This document shows positions 23,231 to 36,600 of a stretch of DNA of 64,000 nt, piece by piece. Location: NCBI RefSeq assembly GCF_036785885.1, contig NC_092317.1:2358501-2422500 (forward strand), in the 5' to 3' direction. How positions within the stretch are numbered: the first letter of the stretch is position 1; every line of letters starts with the position of its first letter. The stretch is from Coffea arabica. Taxonomy: Eukaryota > Streptophyta > Magnoliopsida > Gentianales > Rubiaceae. The translations under genes and the position numbers were made by a program. The notes under the pieces are model-generated. The model saw only the letters and a program-made list of their open reading frames with translations. It had not been told where the DNA came from and did no database searches.

Positions 23231-26200
23231 CTAATCAGCTGGAAGAAATGCCATCTCAATTTCTTGAAGCGTCTTCCCTTTTGTTTCGACAATATTTTTC
23301 CTCACAAAGACTACTGCGACAAAGCAAAAGATGCCGAAGGACGCGTAGAGAATTTGTGGGCCAAGTTGCTCCAGTAACCGCAAAAACAGCAGACCAACAA
23401 AAAAATTTATGACCTGATTATACATTAAGAAACAATTAAGTACCGAACTTAAATGAAGCCACAGCTACTGCAAATGCCAACTATGATCATACATAAAAAT
23501 GCTTCAAATTATTCTTGAAATTTACCGTCAGCGAAGTAACAGAGCAGTGTGAGCAAAAGCTTTCTTAACAGCATTCCCATTGAAAAAACAACAAAGCAGA
23601 GCATGAACAATCATATGTGTAACAGGTGAGAGCATCATTACCCAATGCACGGCCATACAGACAGCCATGGCCTTTTCCCTAATTCGGGCTGGAAGTATCT
23701 CCGACAGCAGCAGACTAGGGACTGGGCCAGCACCCAAAGAAAATGTCAACACAAACCTGAATAAACAGCATCACAATCAGAAAAAACAGCTTGTCACCTG
23801 CACTTGGACACTATATCTTAAACGGTCTGAAAAATAGTCGTACATTTCGTGCATTACTTCCAAATAAAAATAGCAATTCAAAATTTCAGCTGGTGGGTCA
23901 TGTAGGAAAAAACTCCCAGAATGGCTTTTTTTTTTTGACAATCAAAAAGGGTTATTCAGTTGTCTTTGGCTCCTGGTTACAGTCTTTGATGATCTTTTAA
24001 TCCATAATCCTGCCGCTGCACAGGATCGCAGGTCATTCTTGGTAGGGAGCTCATGGAAGGGGAGCCACAGGAAGTCTCTGCTTCGGGGGTTTACTGTCCA
24101 AACACACTTGTTTAAAAACTTAATGCTTTTAGTTCCCGTCCATTTACAAGATAAGTTCTCTTCATCACACTGTAAAGCACAAAGATTCTTACAAAAAAAC
24201 TAAAATAGATGTTTAGTTCCAGACCAATGTTTAGTTCCCACTAGGTTAGCAGTTACATACACTTCTGTTCTTTTTTCATTATCACAGATTTTATTTTCTA
24301 TTCCCTCTCTGGTCTTCTGGAGGAGTTTCAAAGGAAGCTAAAAAACTGCTCATTTATTATTGGTAGGTGCAGTGAAGTGCTGATCATCGCATTACTTAGA
24401 TGCTTTTTTTTCTTTTTTTCTACAGCAGCTATTGAGAAAATTACTTACAGAAGCATGCCACCAACTGATAGGTAAAGCACTACAGAGCCTGACAGAAGTG
24501 AACTTGCTCCAATGACTTGGAAACCCATGGATACTGCCTGCATAAATAAGCAACTTTAGAGTTCAAGAAATATCATCACGACTAAATCATGCGCTTTTTG
24601 TGAAGCTCTCCCACTCCATGGCAATATCATCACGACTTCTAAAAATCTAATGGTATGACATCCAACGAATCAAGCACAAGCGAGGATGATTTTACTTGCC
24701 ATGCCTGAGAAACTCCAAAGTAGAAGCCCCTTCCTTCCCATTTTATCCATCAAAACCATAGCAATAATTGAGCCTGATAAAGTTACAGAGGTTAGAGAAG
24801 AGGCCATTAAACTACTTAGATAGTTTAAATGCATTAGACTCCTGTACCTGATAAATTTACAATTCCTACACATATATTCGCAATGTCTGAAGGAACACCG
24901 GCACTTGTAAAGACAGTTGAAGAGAAGTAGAATACAGCATTTATCCCAGACAATTGTTGCAAGGCAAGTAGTGTGGAACCGAGAAAAACCACTGCCAAAA
25001 ACAGAAGGTGATGGTGTAATTAGTAAAAGAGCAAGAAAATGATATTTTTGTTTGTCAGTGGGAAAAAATGCTTAACAAAGATTACAGCAAGAGAATTAAT
25101 TGTACCTCTAACATGACGACCAATAAATAAATCTGAAAACTTAGCAGTATCAACCTCATCCCCCCTATCTGACTTTGTTAATTCAGCCATTGCATATTTA
25201 ACATGTGATGCTCCAAACAGCCTCTCAGTGTTTTCTTCAGCTTCAGCCATTCTTCCTCTCTGAGGCAAATGCAGGTGTGATTAAAAATGAACAGAGTTGG
25301 AAGGGATTTTCGAACCAAGATGATACTATTAATAAAACAAATAATCAAGCACACAAAAATGGTCTTTGCATCAATGTGCAGAATTAATCTTTTGCAAATT
25401 TCATGTTTGAGAAAGGGAACGAGAAAGATACAAAGCATCCTTAACAATGAACTATACACAGTTAATACTATCAGATGCTGTATCCACCGGAAAACAAGAA
25501 ACCATGTTTTAATGTATGAGAATAAAAAAGAAATAAGCATATCTTGGTCAGATGAAGACATTTATTAGCTGGTATTTTGAATACTAAATTTCACCACATT
25601 TATATGCATTGCATGTTGGATATTAAAAGTGACAACATCAATACTAGGATAGAAGGCTGCCCAGTTTTAGAGACAAATCGCGTTGATTTTAAAAGCAATG
25701 TATAACGGTTGACAAGATTAATTGTATGGGCATTTTTGAAAAAATATCACTGCAAATTCACCAAATACATTCCTAAGGATATTAAAACTTGCAATAGCAT
25801 TTCATATAAGGGTATGAGCACCTTAAATAGCCAATGAGGACTTTCAGCACAGAATTCCATTAGAATAGCAAGTAATGCAGCAGGAAGGGCAGAGACCCAA
25901 AAGCAGACTCGCCACCTGTGCACGTCATTAGACTAAATTGTTAATTAAAACTCTACATCTCTAATCATTGTCTTAGCTAATTTTGACACAAAATCAAGAC
26001 TGGATAAATAGGTTTAACAAGAAAAATGAGATTCATATGGGTTTCCACTATTAGTTTATTCAAGCTTAAGGAGAAAGTGGAAATGTGTTTGTTTACCTTT
26101 CTCTTGCACATAGGAAAGAGGAAACATTAAATGGTTCAAACTTTCTGCTTTAGATAAATGGATACAAAATCTTGGCGCCCAAAAACAGATAAGAACGCTA

Positions 26201-28440
26201 AAATCTTAACAAAGTGAATGTCAAATAATCTTCTGGCCAGGTGCTATAGCAAGTCTAATAAAGATAATCATAGCAGAACTTGTTCAGGATAAAAACACAA
26301 ATTTTTGTCCGTGAATATTCATCGCTATTAACTTTTCAGTTGACCCGGTAGTTATATAAAGTAAGCCCGTAATTTCTTGCCCATTGTGGCACCATTGACG
26401 AAAAGGACAATCTGTTGGCACTCTAAAAGTAGATAAACCAGAAAGGCAGATCTTGTAAAACAAAACGACATGTTTCAGCATTCATGTGAAGCATCTTACC
26501 AACCCATGAGCTCCTTGGATGGAATCCCAACAAAGAAAGAGGCCATCAGTCCAAGGCATGTTGCAATCTGAGTGCAGCTCCCATAAGTGCCTCTTACAAA
26601 AGCTGGCGAAACCTGCTCAGATTTATCAACCATAAGTATAATTAGTGTCTGGCAATAGCTTCCCTTAAAAGTACAAAACCATCTTGTTTGATACCTCTGC
26701 CACATAAAGAGCTGCTACAGGAGGCCCAAGACCCATCCCCATTCCAACAAATAACCTTCCAAGAAGCATGCCTCGAAGAGTAGTTGCGGTTGCACTGCAA
26801 GTTTGTGGAACATAGTTCAGGTTCAAACAACACAGGATATGATCATAAAACTTGAAAACATTTAAAAAAAAAAAAAACCACACACACATAAATAAGACAG
26901 AAATTTCCTATTGTCAAGCCCTTTCTACAGCTTGAGTCAGTGGTGCCTACTAGTTTGATTGCACTATATTCTCATCTATTCCACACATCTATAGTTGAAA
27001 GAGTGCCCACTGAGGATTGACAGCTCAATACTGGGAATATCTCCATTTTGTCCCTTAGAGAAAGGAATCGACAAGGTTTCCATATGCTATCTTATTGAGT
27101 CAGTTAGATGTAATTGGCATACGGTATACCTAGTGATTGTATTTACCTCTCTCGTCAATGGTACAATTCAAATTGATGTATTATACCACAACAAAAGTAA
27201 AAGTAAGTGAACAAGGAATAGAACTCAATGCTGTTTCTTTCAATGTAGTGACACCCCCGCTCCATTTTTGGTGGTGAATCACCCAAGTTGATCACTTAAT
27301 CTTCAAAACACAAACATTTCCAAAAGCCTTACGATTTGATTGTGGCCTCTGCTGGAAGGTAGATTTGATTATATAGAAGCAGATGGGAAGTTTGAAAATG
27401 AACTAACAAGCAGTTAAAGACCGTCTATCTGATTATCATATTGACATGAATACTAGACAGCGAGATGATCTACAACATAATAAGATAGAATGTGAGAGTG
27501 CAACGGAAATTCAGAGATATTAAAGCTAATTTGCCAACCTATTTAGGTTAGCCCAGCATTTGGTGAACCCATCTTTAAACGTTGTGAAATGCCAAAAAAT
27601 AGATTTAGTATGACTGTTAAGTATCACTTGTCAAGGTCGATTGCTTTCCAATTGCCAAGCAACAGACCAATAAGATGTTTATGTACCTCACGGAAGCACC
27701 AATGATCATTGGTAAAGCACACAACTGGAATGCCCTGCGACGCCCAACCCCATCTGCTGTCCAGCCACTGAATAATGAACCAACAAAAGCACCTCCCAAA
27801 CACGTACTCACCACCAACCCTGTAAATGGGGTTTAAAAAGAATAAACAAGAAAATCTCATGAGATGGAAATTCAAGAATGTTAGTTAGTCAAACAACAGT
27901 AGTGTTCAAGACCAAGAATTGAAATTACCTTCAGCCAGGGTACTTCCTCTGAAGCTGAGGTCCAAAGATATGCTTTCTAATGTGTCATTAACTATCCTGA
28001 ACAAAAAGAACAGCATTAAAGAAGTGATCATCATGCAAAATCACGCATAAGAAAGCATGAAAGATGAGGCGGTATAAATACCCGAGGTGATAGCCAAATA
28101 GGAAGGATGAGAGAGTTGCCACCAGTACATGAGGCAAGGAACGTTTCCAGGAGGGAAGTCCAGCTTCTTTTAAGACACCACTCGGTGATCGGCCTAAATG
28201 TCCCAATATCAAATTTCGCTCAAACAATGAGAAGGAATTAGAGGTTTCAGGATTCAGGTAGGAATACAACTGAGTAGGAGCACGGATTAAATTCCATTTC
28301 TGTGATTTTGAAGCTGAAGGTTACTAAAGCTTAAAAGAGAAAAATGTACCGAGGCTGTCTTCTGAGGCGTTGCCGTTGAGACGCTCTTTTGACGAGATAC
28401 GCTTATAAGTTGAGTACAAGTTGCGTTGGCGCCCCCACAT
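23231..28440 (-). CDS. SGB1-like hexose transporter (plastidic glucose transporter family)
   Basis: Sugar-porter MFS protein closest in remembered sequence to Arabidopsis At1g79820 (SGB1, listed as probable plastidic glucose transporter 3, reported from Golgi) and its paralogue. Thirteen exons: 28350-28440, 28082-28193, 27929-27996, 27687-27819, 26695-26794, 26500-26612, 25822-25915, 25106-25259, 24848-24991, 24700-24773, 24449-24537, 23642-23756, 23231-23413; 1470 nt, 489 aa. Start MWGRQRNLYSTYKR. Family motifs: SWKRSLPHVLVA, FGYHLG, ADGVGRRRAFQL, GRLFVGMGMGLGPPVAALYV, RGTYGS, ESPHWLFKRGR, LQQLSGINAVFYFSS, DKMGRKG, GAGPVPSLLLSEI and C-terminal ETKGKTLQEIE. About 12 membrane helices. One intron uses a GC donor. 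No clear plastid transit peptide is visible, so Golgi or plastid placement stays open. Tail-to-head with golgin candidate 5, as in Arabidopsis. Confidence 0.95.
24538..24699 (-). other. GC-AG intron in the SGB1-like gene
   Basis: On the minus strand the exon ends GGCATG and the intron opens GCAAGT; the acceptor is ...tatgcag before GCAGTATCC. The join gives SGM-AVSMGF, the family reading. No GT is usable at this position, so this is a GC-AG intron with otherwise strong consensus. Confidence 0.85.
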
Positions 28441-30619
28441 CACTAAAATCTGGGTTATGCTATGCAAAGAGAGAAATAAAAATGCTTAAATTTTACCATC
28501 AGATCCGAAAAAATAAAACTGAAGACTCTTGAATCCAATGCATTTAATCCTTTCATACTCACCTTTCGAGAAACCAAAATTCCAATGGCTCGATGGCTTT
28601 GGCGCTTTCAGATGATCTAAACAGACGAAACAAGGTATCATCAGCCTTGTTTTTCTGTGTTTGTATGATCTATCTATAATATACTGCTGCGTCGCATATA
28701 ATCAAAATCAGAACACTCGCGAGGTTATGCAGCCATATATCATCGATTCACATACAATTTGCAATAAAGTTCAATTGGATAAATTCACTCGTTCACGTTC
28801 GTAAGCCAATGCAGATAGATTGGAATTATACATAACATTGTAGAAAGAAAGGGAAAAAAAAAAGAGGCTTGAAATATAGAGACAATGAATGGCATTAGCA
28901 TGCAGGTGGAAAAAGAGGCGACTTGTACTGGAGTGACGTACCTCTACGGTTTTAAGTGCGGCAGTAATGGCTTTTGGCTACATATACATGTGCGTATCGT
29001 TGAGTTTAAGGGAAGAAAATGGAGGAAATGAAATCTCGACCAAATGATAGAGACGGGCTGAGAATGACGGGAAGACGCTAGCGTGCTTGGCGCCGCAAGA
29101 TAAACATTAGTATTAGTAGTAATACTCTAGTAACTGACTACTAAGTCCAGGGGGCAATTGTGCCTTTTTCCTTTTTTTGGTTGGACAAAGTTTCATTCTC
29201 CCATTCTTGTAGAGATTGCAGGTTAACTTTCTGCATCTCCCTGAATTGATGACCGACCCAAGTCTAGCTCCGGTTCCAGTTGTCAAAGCTGGTGCCAACT
29301 GTGCCGTCATCATTAATTACCAACATTAAGCATCCCTTTAACTTCTCAAACTTCTATTAGATCCCAAAAATAGTTCCATGGATCAAGCAAACATATTCAT
29401 CGAATACGTTCTTATATGCAAATCATAACAATTTTTTTTCTCCGTGTTTCTATCTCATCAGTGTATCGCTGCGATGCGCTTCACAAGTCCTTTCACCTCC
29501 AAATTCTAATGTCATTGCATTCTTTTCATCTTTATAGGCCTTGCTTGCATTTCAAACATTTGGTGTGCATATCTCATGGTTTTTATCTTGCGCTTCAGTC
29601 TTGTTGAAAGTTACAAGCTCTTGAATCTCCAGAGCACCAAAGCCTCCCGTTCAACACCAAAAAAGAAATCATTCATCTTGCTTTGCAGTTCCGGCGTTGA
29701 ACTACCACGCCTCACTGAGTTTTCGGTCCTATGTATAGTCTGGGACAAATCAACTAGCGTTCGAACTCAAGATTTTACCTAGAAACAAGATAACCAGTTC
29801 TTTCAATAATTGGAGGCCTTGAGAGAGGAAGAAAAAAAGTTGCAGAGGACTTTGGTGAAAGAAGGAAGAGACTCAACGGAACCATCCATTTTAAGAAAAT
29901 AAATACTGCACGTGGAATTAGTATTTAATGTTGATAATTAATGATAATTGTACACCTTACGGGGAATAATGTTAGCAATTAATGATAATTGTACAATTAG
30001 TTTCTGTAGCTGGAAATACATGGAAAAGAGAACAAGATACGTGACCGACCCAAAAAAGAGGAGTTCTCCTCGTCGTCCATTAAGAAAAGAAACACAATAA
30101 TGATCCTTCTTTTGTTCTCCTCCCCAACACACACAAACCCCCCCCCCCTCTCTCTCTCTTCTTTCTCTCCTCTTCATCTCTCATCTATATATTTCAAAAG
30201 ATGATAACCCATTTTGATTATCTTGAAAGCACAACCCAAGTTGTTCCCAACTTTATTCATTTCCGTCTGAAATTCAAAATGATAACAAAGTCAATAGAAA
30301 CAAGTGATTAATGTACAGCATTGAGAAAAGTTGACTTCAGTTCTACACTTGGATCCATGAAAATTTTATCAATGCTGCAAGTCCAGAGCAAAACACTAAG
30401 CTTTACGCTGTACAACTTTAGACCAAAATAACAAAATGAATAATACAGTCAGTACAAAAGCGCGCGTTACATTTCTTCATGCAAAACACAAAGTATATGG
30501 AGCACAAAGTAAAACAAAACAAAATCTCCTTTTTGCTGACTTGTATGCGAAATGTATCGTTGCATTTACCACAAACATTTACTACAAAGAAAGTATAGCC
30601 GAGGGAACAAAAGCCCCCA
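28441..30619. other. Region between the sugar transporter and golgin genes
   Basis: Holds the 5' flank and leader of the SGB1-like gene (28.44-29.1 kb) and the 3' flank of golgin candidate 5. At about 29930-29998 the phrase aattaatgataattgtaca occurs twice about 45 bp apart. C and CT runs at 30135-30170. Open frames at 29.4-29.8 kb have no recognisable product. Confidence 0.5.
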
Positions 30620-33600
30620 TTAAGTAGCACCCATCGTCGAACTCATTACCTGGATCTGCATGCAAAACACAAGCAAGTCGAAGTCCAATGTATTACAACT
30701 CCAGAACACAAGGGAGAGAATGCTAGTTACAGACTTACGGTCAAGAACACTACAACATGAACGATGAGATACCTTATTTACAAGCAAGTTTACTTGTTCC
30801 CTATACATCTCCTTCAAGTCAATAATGTCGGCACGGAGTTCTTCCAACTAAGCAAAATCATTAATCGCACAAGTTAGCATATAACTAAAAATAAGAAGAG
30901 AGCGGTGTTCTGTAAGCCCAATACATGAGAATATAATGTTAGCATATACTGCCGCTGATAACTAATGCTCAAGTTTCTCGTTAAATATTGATGGATGTTG
31001 CAACCGTACATTAACAACATCATCCCAGAAATGTCAGGATTCCAGAGCCGATGTAAGAATTTCCTCAAGCAAAGGAGGCATTGGTAGAGTCCATCACTAC
31101 AAGACCAATCTCAAAACCCAACTACGCCTGTGAAATTTTAACCAATGCATTCGACCTTCCATACCAAAACTATAGCTTACATCTCATTTTTCACAGAAAA
31201 GAAACAGAATGGAAGTTCCATCTCTAGAAAGTTACCTCAAGAAAAAGCACCAGAAAAATTGTATTCTGTACCTAATTTATATTCAAAAGTCAAAAAAGAA
31301 CAGAAATGATCTACCTCCTCATCACGTTCACCCATTAACTCAAGTGCCGACGAATGTCTTCTTCGTAATGCCTCTAGCTCCGCACGTAAGCCAGGCAATA
31401 AGGCAGCTTCAGTCCGTAATTTTTCGCACTGCCACAAACATATTTAGTGTTCAAAATAAGAGTATGATAACATAGAAAAACAGAAGGGAGGGAGGGGGGG
31501 AAAAAGAAAGTTCAAACACAAAACTCACCTGGGCGGTCATTTTAACCAACTCCTCGGCTAGGGAATCACGAATTGATTCCATAGATGCCTAGAAAACAGA
31601 TTTTAAAAATGTAATTAAAGGGCACAGTCGAACCCCCCCTCCCAAAAGACAGTCAACAATAAAAGTGAAGACCAGGTTCAACAAGAATGGTTTTTATGGC
31701 CATAAACCTTCCAAAAATTAATTGGGGAAACGTTCCACATACCAATCGAGACATGTATGAGGCAAGCTCCCCTTCCTTTTGTCGCAATGCAGACTCAAAA
31801 GCTCCAGGTGTCATGCTCTTTATGTAATATGGACTCAAGGATCCCTCACCCTGATTTCTTCGTTCGGACAAATTTTCAGATGAGTCTAAAGATGCTTGTA
31901 GGAAGTAGCTTTCCTCCATGCTGCTCAAGCTGCTAGCACTTGAAAGCTTGCGAATCAAATTTCCTGAAAAATATTATCAGTATTTGCTTAAAAATTGATT
32001 AGGGGCTCATTCACAAATGCTGCATACTTTACTAGGACTATAAATACCATTTTCTATAGGAGGCATTTGCTTTGTTTTAGGGCTTTGATCTGATAGAACA
32101 GAAGATTGAAGCCGAGCTGCCCTTTCTTGATCCAATCGTGCTGCTTTCTCTTTCTCCAGCTCCTGTCAATCAACCTAATCATGAAACTAGCTCGTGGGAG
32201 GAAACTTTCAAGCAATACAAATTGAAAACCTATATTTCATCCCGCTACAAATTTATCTGGAAGTGTACCAAGGATGCAGAAATTTTATGAATATCAGAAA
32301 AAGATCTTTTGCAGCACACAGTTCTAATTTTTTGTAATTGTCAAACATGAAATCACAAATAGAGAACTCTCAGGTTGACAAGCTTGCTAGCACTATGCAG
32401 AACATGGTAGAAATGCATATATTGACCATGCAGGTAACGAGTTTATTTCTTCTTTATATGTTCCTCCTGCAGCAGCAAATTTCTGCAAAAGCACTAACAA
32501 TTTTTACAATGGCAATAAAAATCAAAACAGAAAAAAAGTCAGCATTAAAGCTGACTAGTAGCATTTATACTATTGTACCATGACTAGTAGTATGGTAATT
32601 AGCAAGGACAATGATTGCTCTGAAAATTAAAAGCAAATACACTCTCTCCATTAGGACTGCCTTTCCTCTCCCAAGTCCAGCATTGCAGACTAAACAAGAT
32701 CTATAAAACATAGAGCTACCTCTCCCCCTGTAGCTGTTCATGTACACGCCATTCCACATTCCTATATTCCCAATGACACACGTATGAAGACCTACTTTAA
32801 TGCAACTAAACCTGCAGAAGTCATAGACAAAAAGCAAAACCCAGTGTGGTACCTGCTGAAGAAGTTCCTGTTTTGTCATTGCGTCCTGTATCTCCTGCTT
32901 GTGTTTCCTCCTAAGCTCTCTAATTTCTTCTTCAAGCTGGTTCGCACGACCTTCATGTGTATCAGCTTCCTCCTTTAAAGCAAGATACTCTTGCCTATTT
33001 TCTGCTGCCCTCTGTCTTTCCTTTTCAAGGGACCTTGACAGTTGTGTCTGTTCGGCTCTGAGACATGATATCTGCAAGCCACTCCTACTCTCAAGTACTA
33101 TACACAACACACATGTATTAATAACTGTAAGTGAGAAATAAGATAACCTGAGCTTCAAGAACGTTTATTCGAGATAAAGTTTGAGATAAGCGTTCATTAA
33201 TTGATCGCTCCCTTTCATCCGCAGCAGCAGCTTTGGCCTCTGCTTCCTACATTGAATGCCGGAATTTATTTAGTAGTCTTTCACATCAAATGCCAAAAAG
33301 TGCAGAACATAGGCCATTCTGAAGACCTGAAGTCGTGAATTCAAGGACCTCTCAACTGCAGCCCAAGTTTCAGCCTTTCTGGCAGTAGTTTCCTGCAATT
33401 ATTGTGGGAAGAAGTCAAGCAATGAAAGCATCCAAACAATTAGATGTACATATCCCAAAATTTCCAAAATCCTTATGGTTTCAGATGTAAAACCTGTATA
33501 GCTTCAATCTGCCTCAGAAGAGGCCTGGTAGATTCAGGTACTTGAGAAATTAGCTCCTCGCAGCGACGCTCACTAGCCTAGACACAATAGCATCATCGAG

Positions 33601-36600
33601 TCAGTAGGAAACCTATTGCTCAGGCAAGAAAAAGCTTGTCTATGTCTGAAATACAAAACTCCACGCATGCGTGAACCCACAAAAACACGCACACATACCA
33701 TATAGAGGGGCAGAGAGGGAAAAAGAGAGAGAGAGTGTGAGAGAGAGAGAGAGATTAAATATCTAACTTGATATCGCTTTTGAAGATCCTCAATGTCTCT
33801 CTGCAGCATGTCTTCTCTAAAAACTGCCTAAAACACAATTCAGTAATTCATTCAATGGAGCCAAGCATCTTAGCATTCCAGGGATTCTGGAAAGATGATT
33901 AAAAACATGAACGCTAAGAAAAATACTTGCTGCTCTTTTCTGCTGAGAGTTTGTCTTAATTCTTCAATTGTTTGAACTAGCATAGCTTCACGCTCCTCAG
34001 CTTCCCTTAAACGGCTTTCCAGTTCAGTTCTGGCTTCATTGTTAGCCCGTGCTTCTGCTAATGCCTCAGCTTCTTTTGCAGCAACCAGAGCACTCGTGTA
34101 GAATTCTTTTTGGGTAGCAAGCTCTGCTTGATGTTTTTCTATAGTTTCCTGGAGTAGTTTCTCGGTTGCTGCCTTATCCTTCTTTATGCTCTCTACTTTG
34201 TTCTCTTCAACCTGCAGGAGGCTCAATTGATTAACAACTATGAAGCTCAAAATAAGGTATCACAACACAAGCAGTTATATTACAGAAGCACCAGATTAGC
34301 AATAAACAAGTGAACAAGCAGAGACTTGTGCGCATCAAGCTACTGCTTCCCTGGAAGAATAATCAACATCCCATTGCTAGGTAAATCAATAAGGCGCCAC
34401 ATCAAATTTAAGAGAGATAAATGAAACATAAAGCTACAACCTACAATGACACCCACTAACATATCAACAATGATGATGCATGCTACAATTACTCTTGCAA
34501 ACACGTAACCTGAAAACGAAATATAACCAATATCATCCCCAGTTTTACAATTTCCAAGTTTCTCAACAACCTTCAATGGCTCAGATATAAAAATTGAAAA
34601 AAAAAGGTTATGGCAACCGCCACCCACCACCCACCACCCCCCACCCCAAGGAAAAAAAAAACTGTTGTTGATTGAAACACCTTAATAATAAGAAGCAAAT
34701 TACCTCTAATTTAGTAAGCAATCCTTTCTTCTCTTCTTCAAGCTCTCTTACCTAGCTTTCATAAGAAATGCCAGAATTGTTAAAACTAATGCCATAAGAC
34801 CAACATAATCAGCCTTTTACAGCTGAAAACCAAATAAGCATACCTGTGCCCTCAATTTTCTTATTTGAGACTCTTGAGCAGCTTGTTTTTTAGAAAGTTG
34901 TTCACCTGAATGAAATAATTTAAGTTGCTATCAGAATTCCCCAAAGTGCAACTTTACTCTATTAGAACCACATAATAAAACACTCCATTGCAAGTTCAGA
35001 TTATACATATCTGGGTTTATAATGAAAACGTAGGTACAGGATTAAATCAACTGTACTCTACTAACACTACTTTTTAAGCCTGCTTGTTAAATGGTCAAAC
35101 CTTCATCCATGACTTGTTTAATAAATTCATCTTTTTCCTTCAAAAGAGCGGCAGCATCACTTTTTTTAGTCTGTTCTCTGCGCAGTGTATCCCTTTCCTT
35201 AGTGAGAGCATAAACCTGAAGTTGTACATAACAAAACACAAGTACAAAAAATATAATGCATTAGTCAATTAAGAAGCATATGTATGATGACGAAATTAAA
35301 ATTATATCAAGCACTATCAAGGCTCAGATTGGCAGAATTCAGGAGTCCATTTCTACCCTTGCTTAGAGAATAACTGCAAAGATCAAACCATGCAACATTG
35401 ACAGTCAAATTGGAAATGGAACTTGAAGATGACAACAAGCTCACATATGGATATGGTGATTCTTTGCAAAAGAAGGGAAAGGGACAACAAATATTTTTCA
35501 AAGAAAAAACAGAAAGTTCAGTAAATACAGACTTGCATTTACATTAAAGACATACCTTCCTCTCAAGTGATGCTACCCTATTATGGTACTCCTCCCGCAG
35601 AGATTCAATTCCTTCTTCATTGAATTTTCTCTAGAAAAAAGAAAAAAGATTTGCTATCACTTAAAGGAGGGGAGGAAGAGAGAGAGAAAGAGAGCACTAA
35701 AGGCTCAGGTATAGGCATAATCATAAATTAAAGTTGCAATTGTGGAATAGAAATGGTACAAAAAGAAGAAATCGCTTCAAACCACCCTAATAGGTGCCTG
35801 GTAAAATTGAATTTGTGCTGGAAAAATATTTAGAATTGCATTCTACCCAAAAAATGTAAACTTTCTTTGGAACTATTCTCAGTGTTCTTCAGATCCTTGA
35901 AGAAATTTTTTTTGGCTCATACATACTTTAAGTAAATAATCTATTTCCAGAGTCAATATTCATGTCACTTATCCCAAAAATCACTTGAGATCAACTAACT
36001 CAACTTTGAACTTTGTCCTCGAATTGATAACAAAGTAATGTTGCATCCTTTCCAGAGATTTTCTTTTGCCTCCCAGCCCCACCCCAAACCAAAAAAATTT
36101 GATAAAAGAGAAAAAAGAAGGAAGCAATACCCCAACCAGACAGTATATTTGTCCTTACAAGATAAATTTTCTGGACATACTTATGGATGTGCCCTGATAT
36201 TAGGTCAACAATTTTATTCCTCTTTCTTAGGTTAAATCTTGCAGATATATTGGCAGACATAATTTCTCATTCTAGTTTAATGGTAAGATACAATTGATAT
36301 ATTGCTTTATGATGGCTTACAATTAATATTTTAGCCTAATAAAATTTATAAATCCACACAAACTGCTGAATAAAATCCATTCACACAGGACTGTATATAT
36401 GGGAGCTCTCAGTTGAACATTCTGAATTTGGTTGTATTCTAAGAAGAATTGTACCGGATAATTTAAGAAGCAAAAAGAACAACTAAGACATTACATATGA
36501 TGAAATAGCAATACAAATGGCATTTTATGTATCAAGTGCTGCTGCTTGTGATGACTCAAGAATTACTTTGATGGTCAACCATGAATCATAATTGTATATT

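Noticed and set aside
23920-24130. T-tract-headed segment in an SGB1-like gene intron, possible LINE tail
   Set aside because: No target duplication or reverse-transcriptase frame visible; left as ordinary intron.
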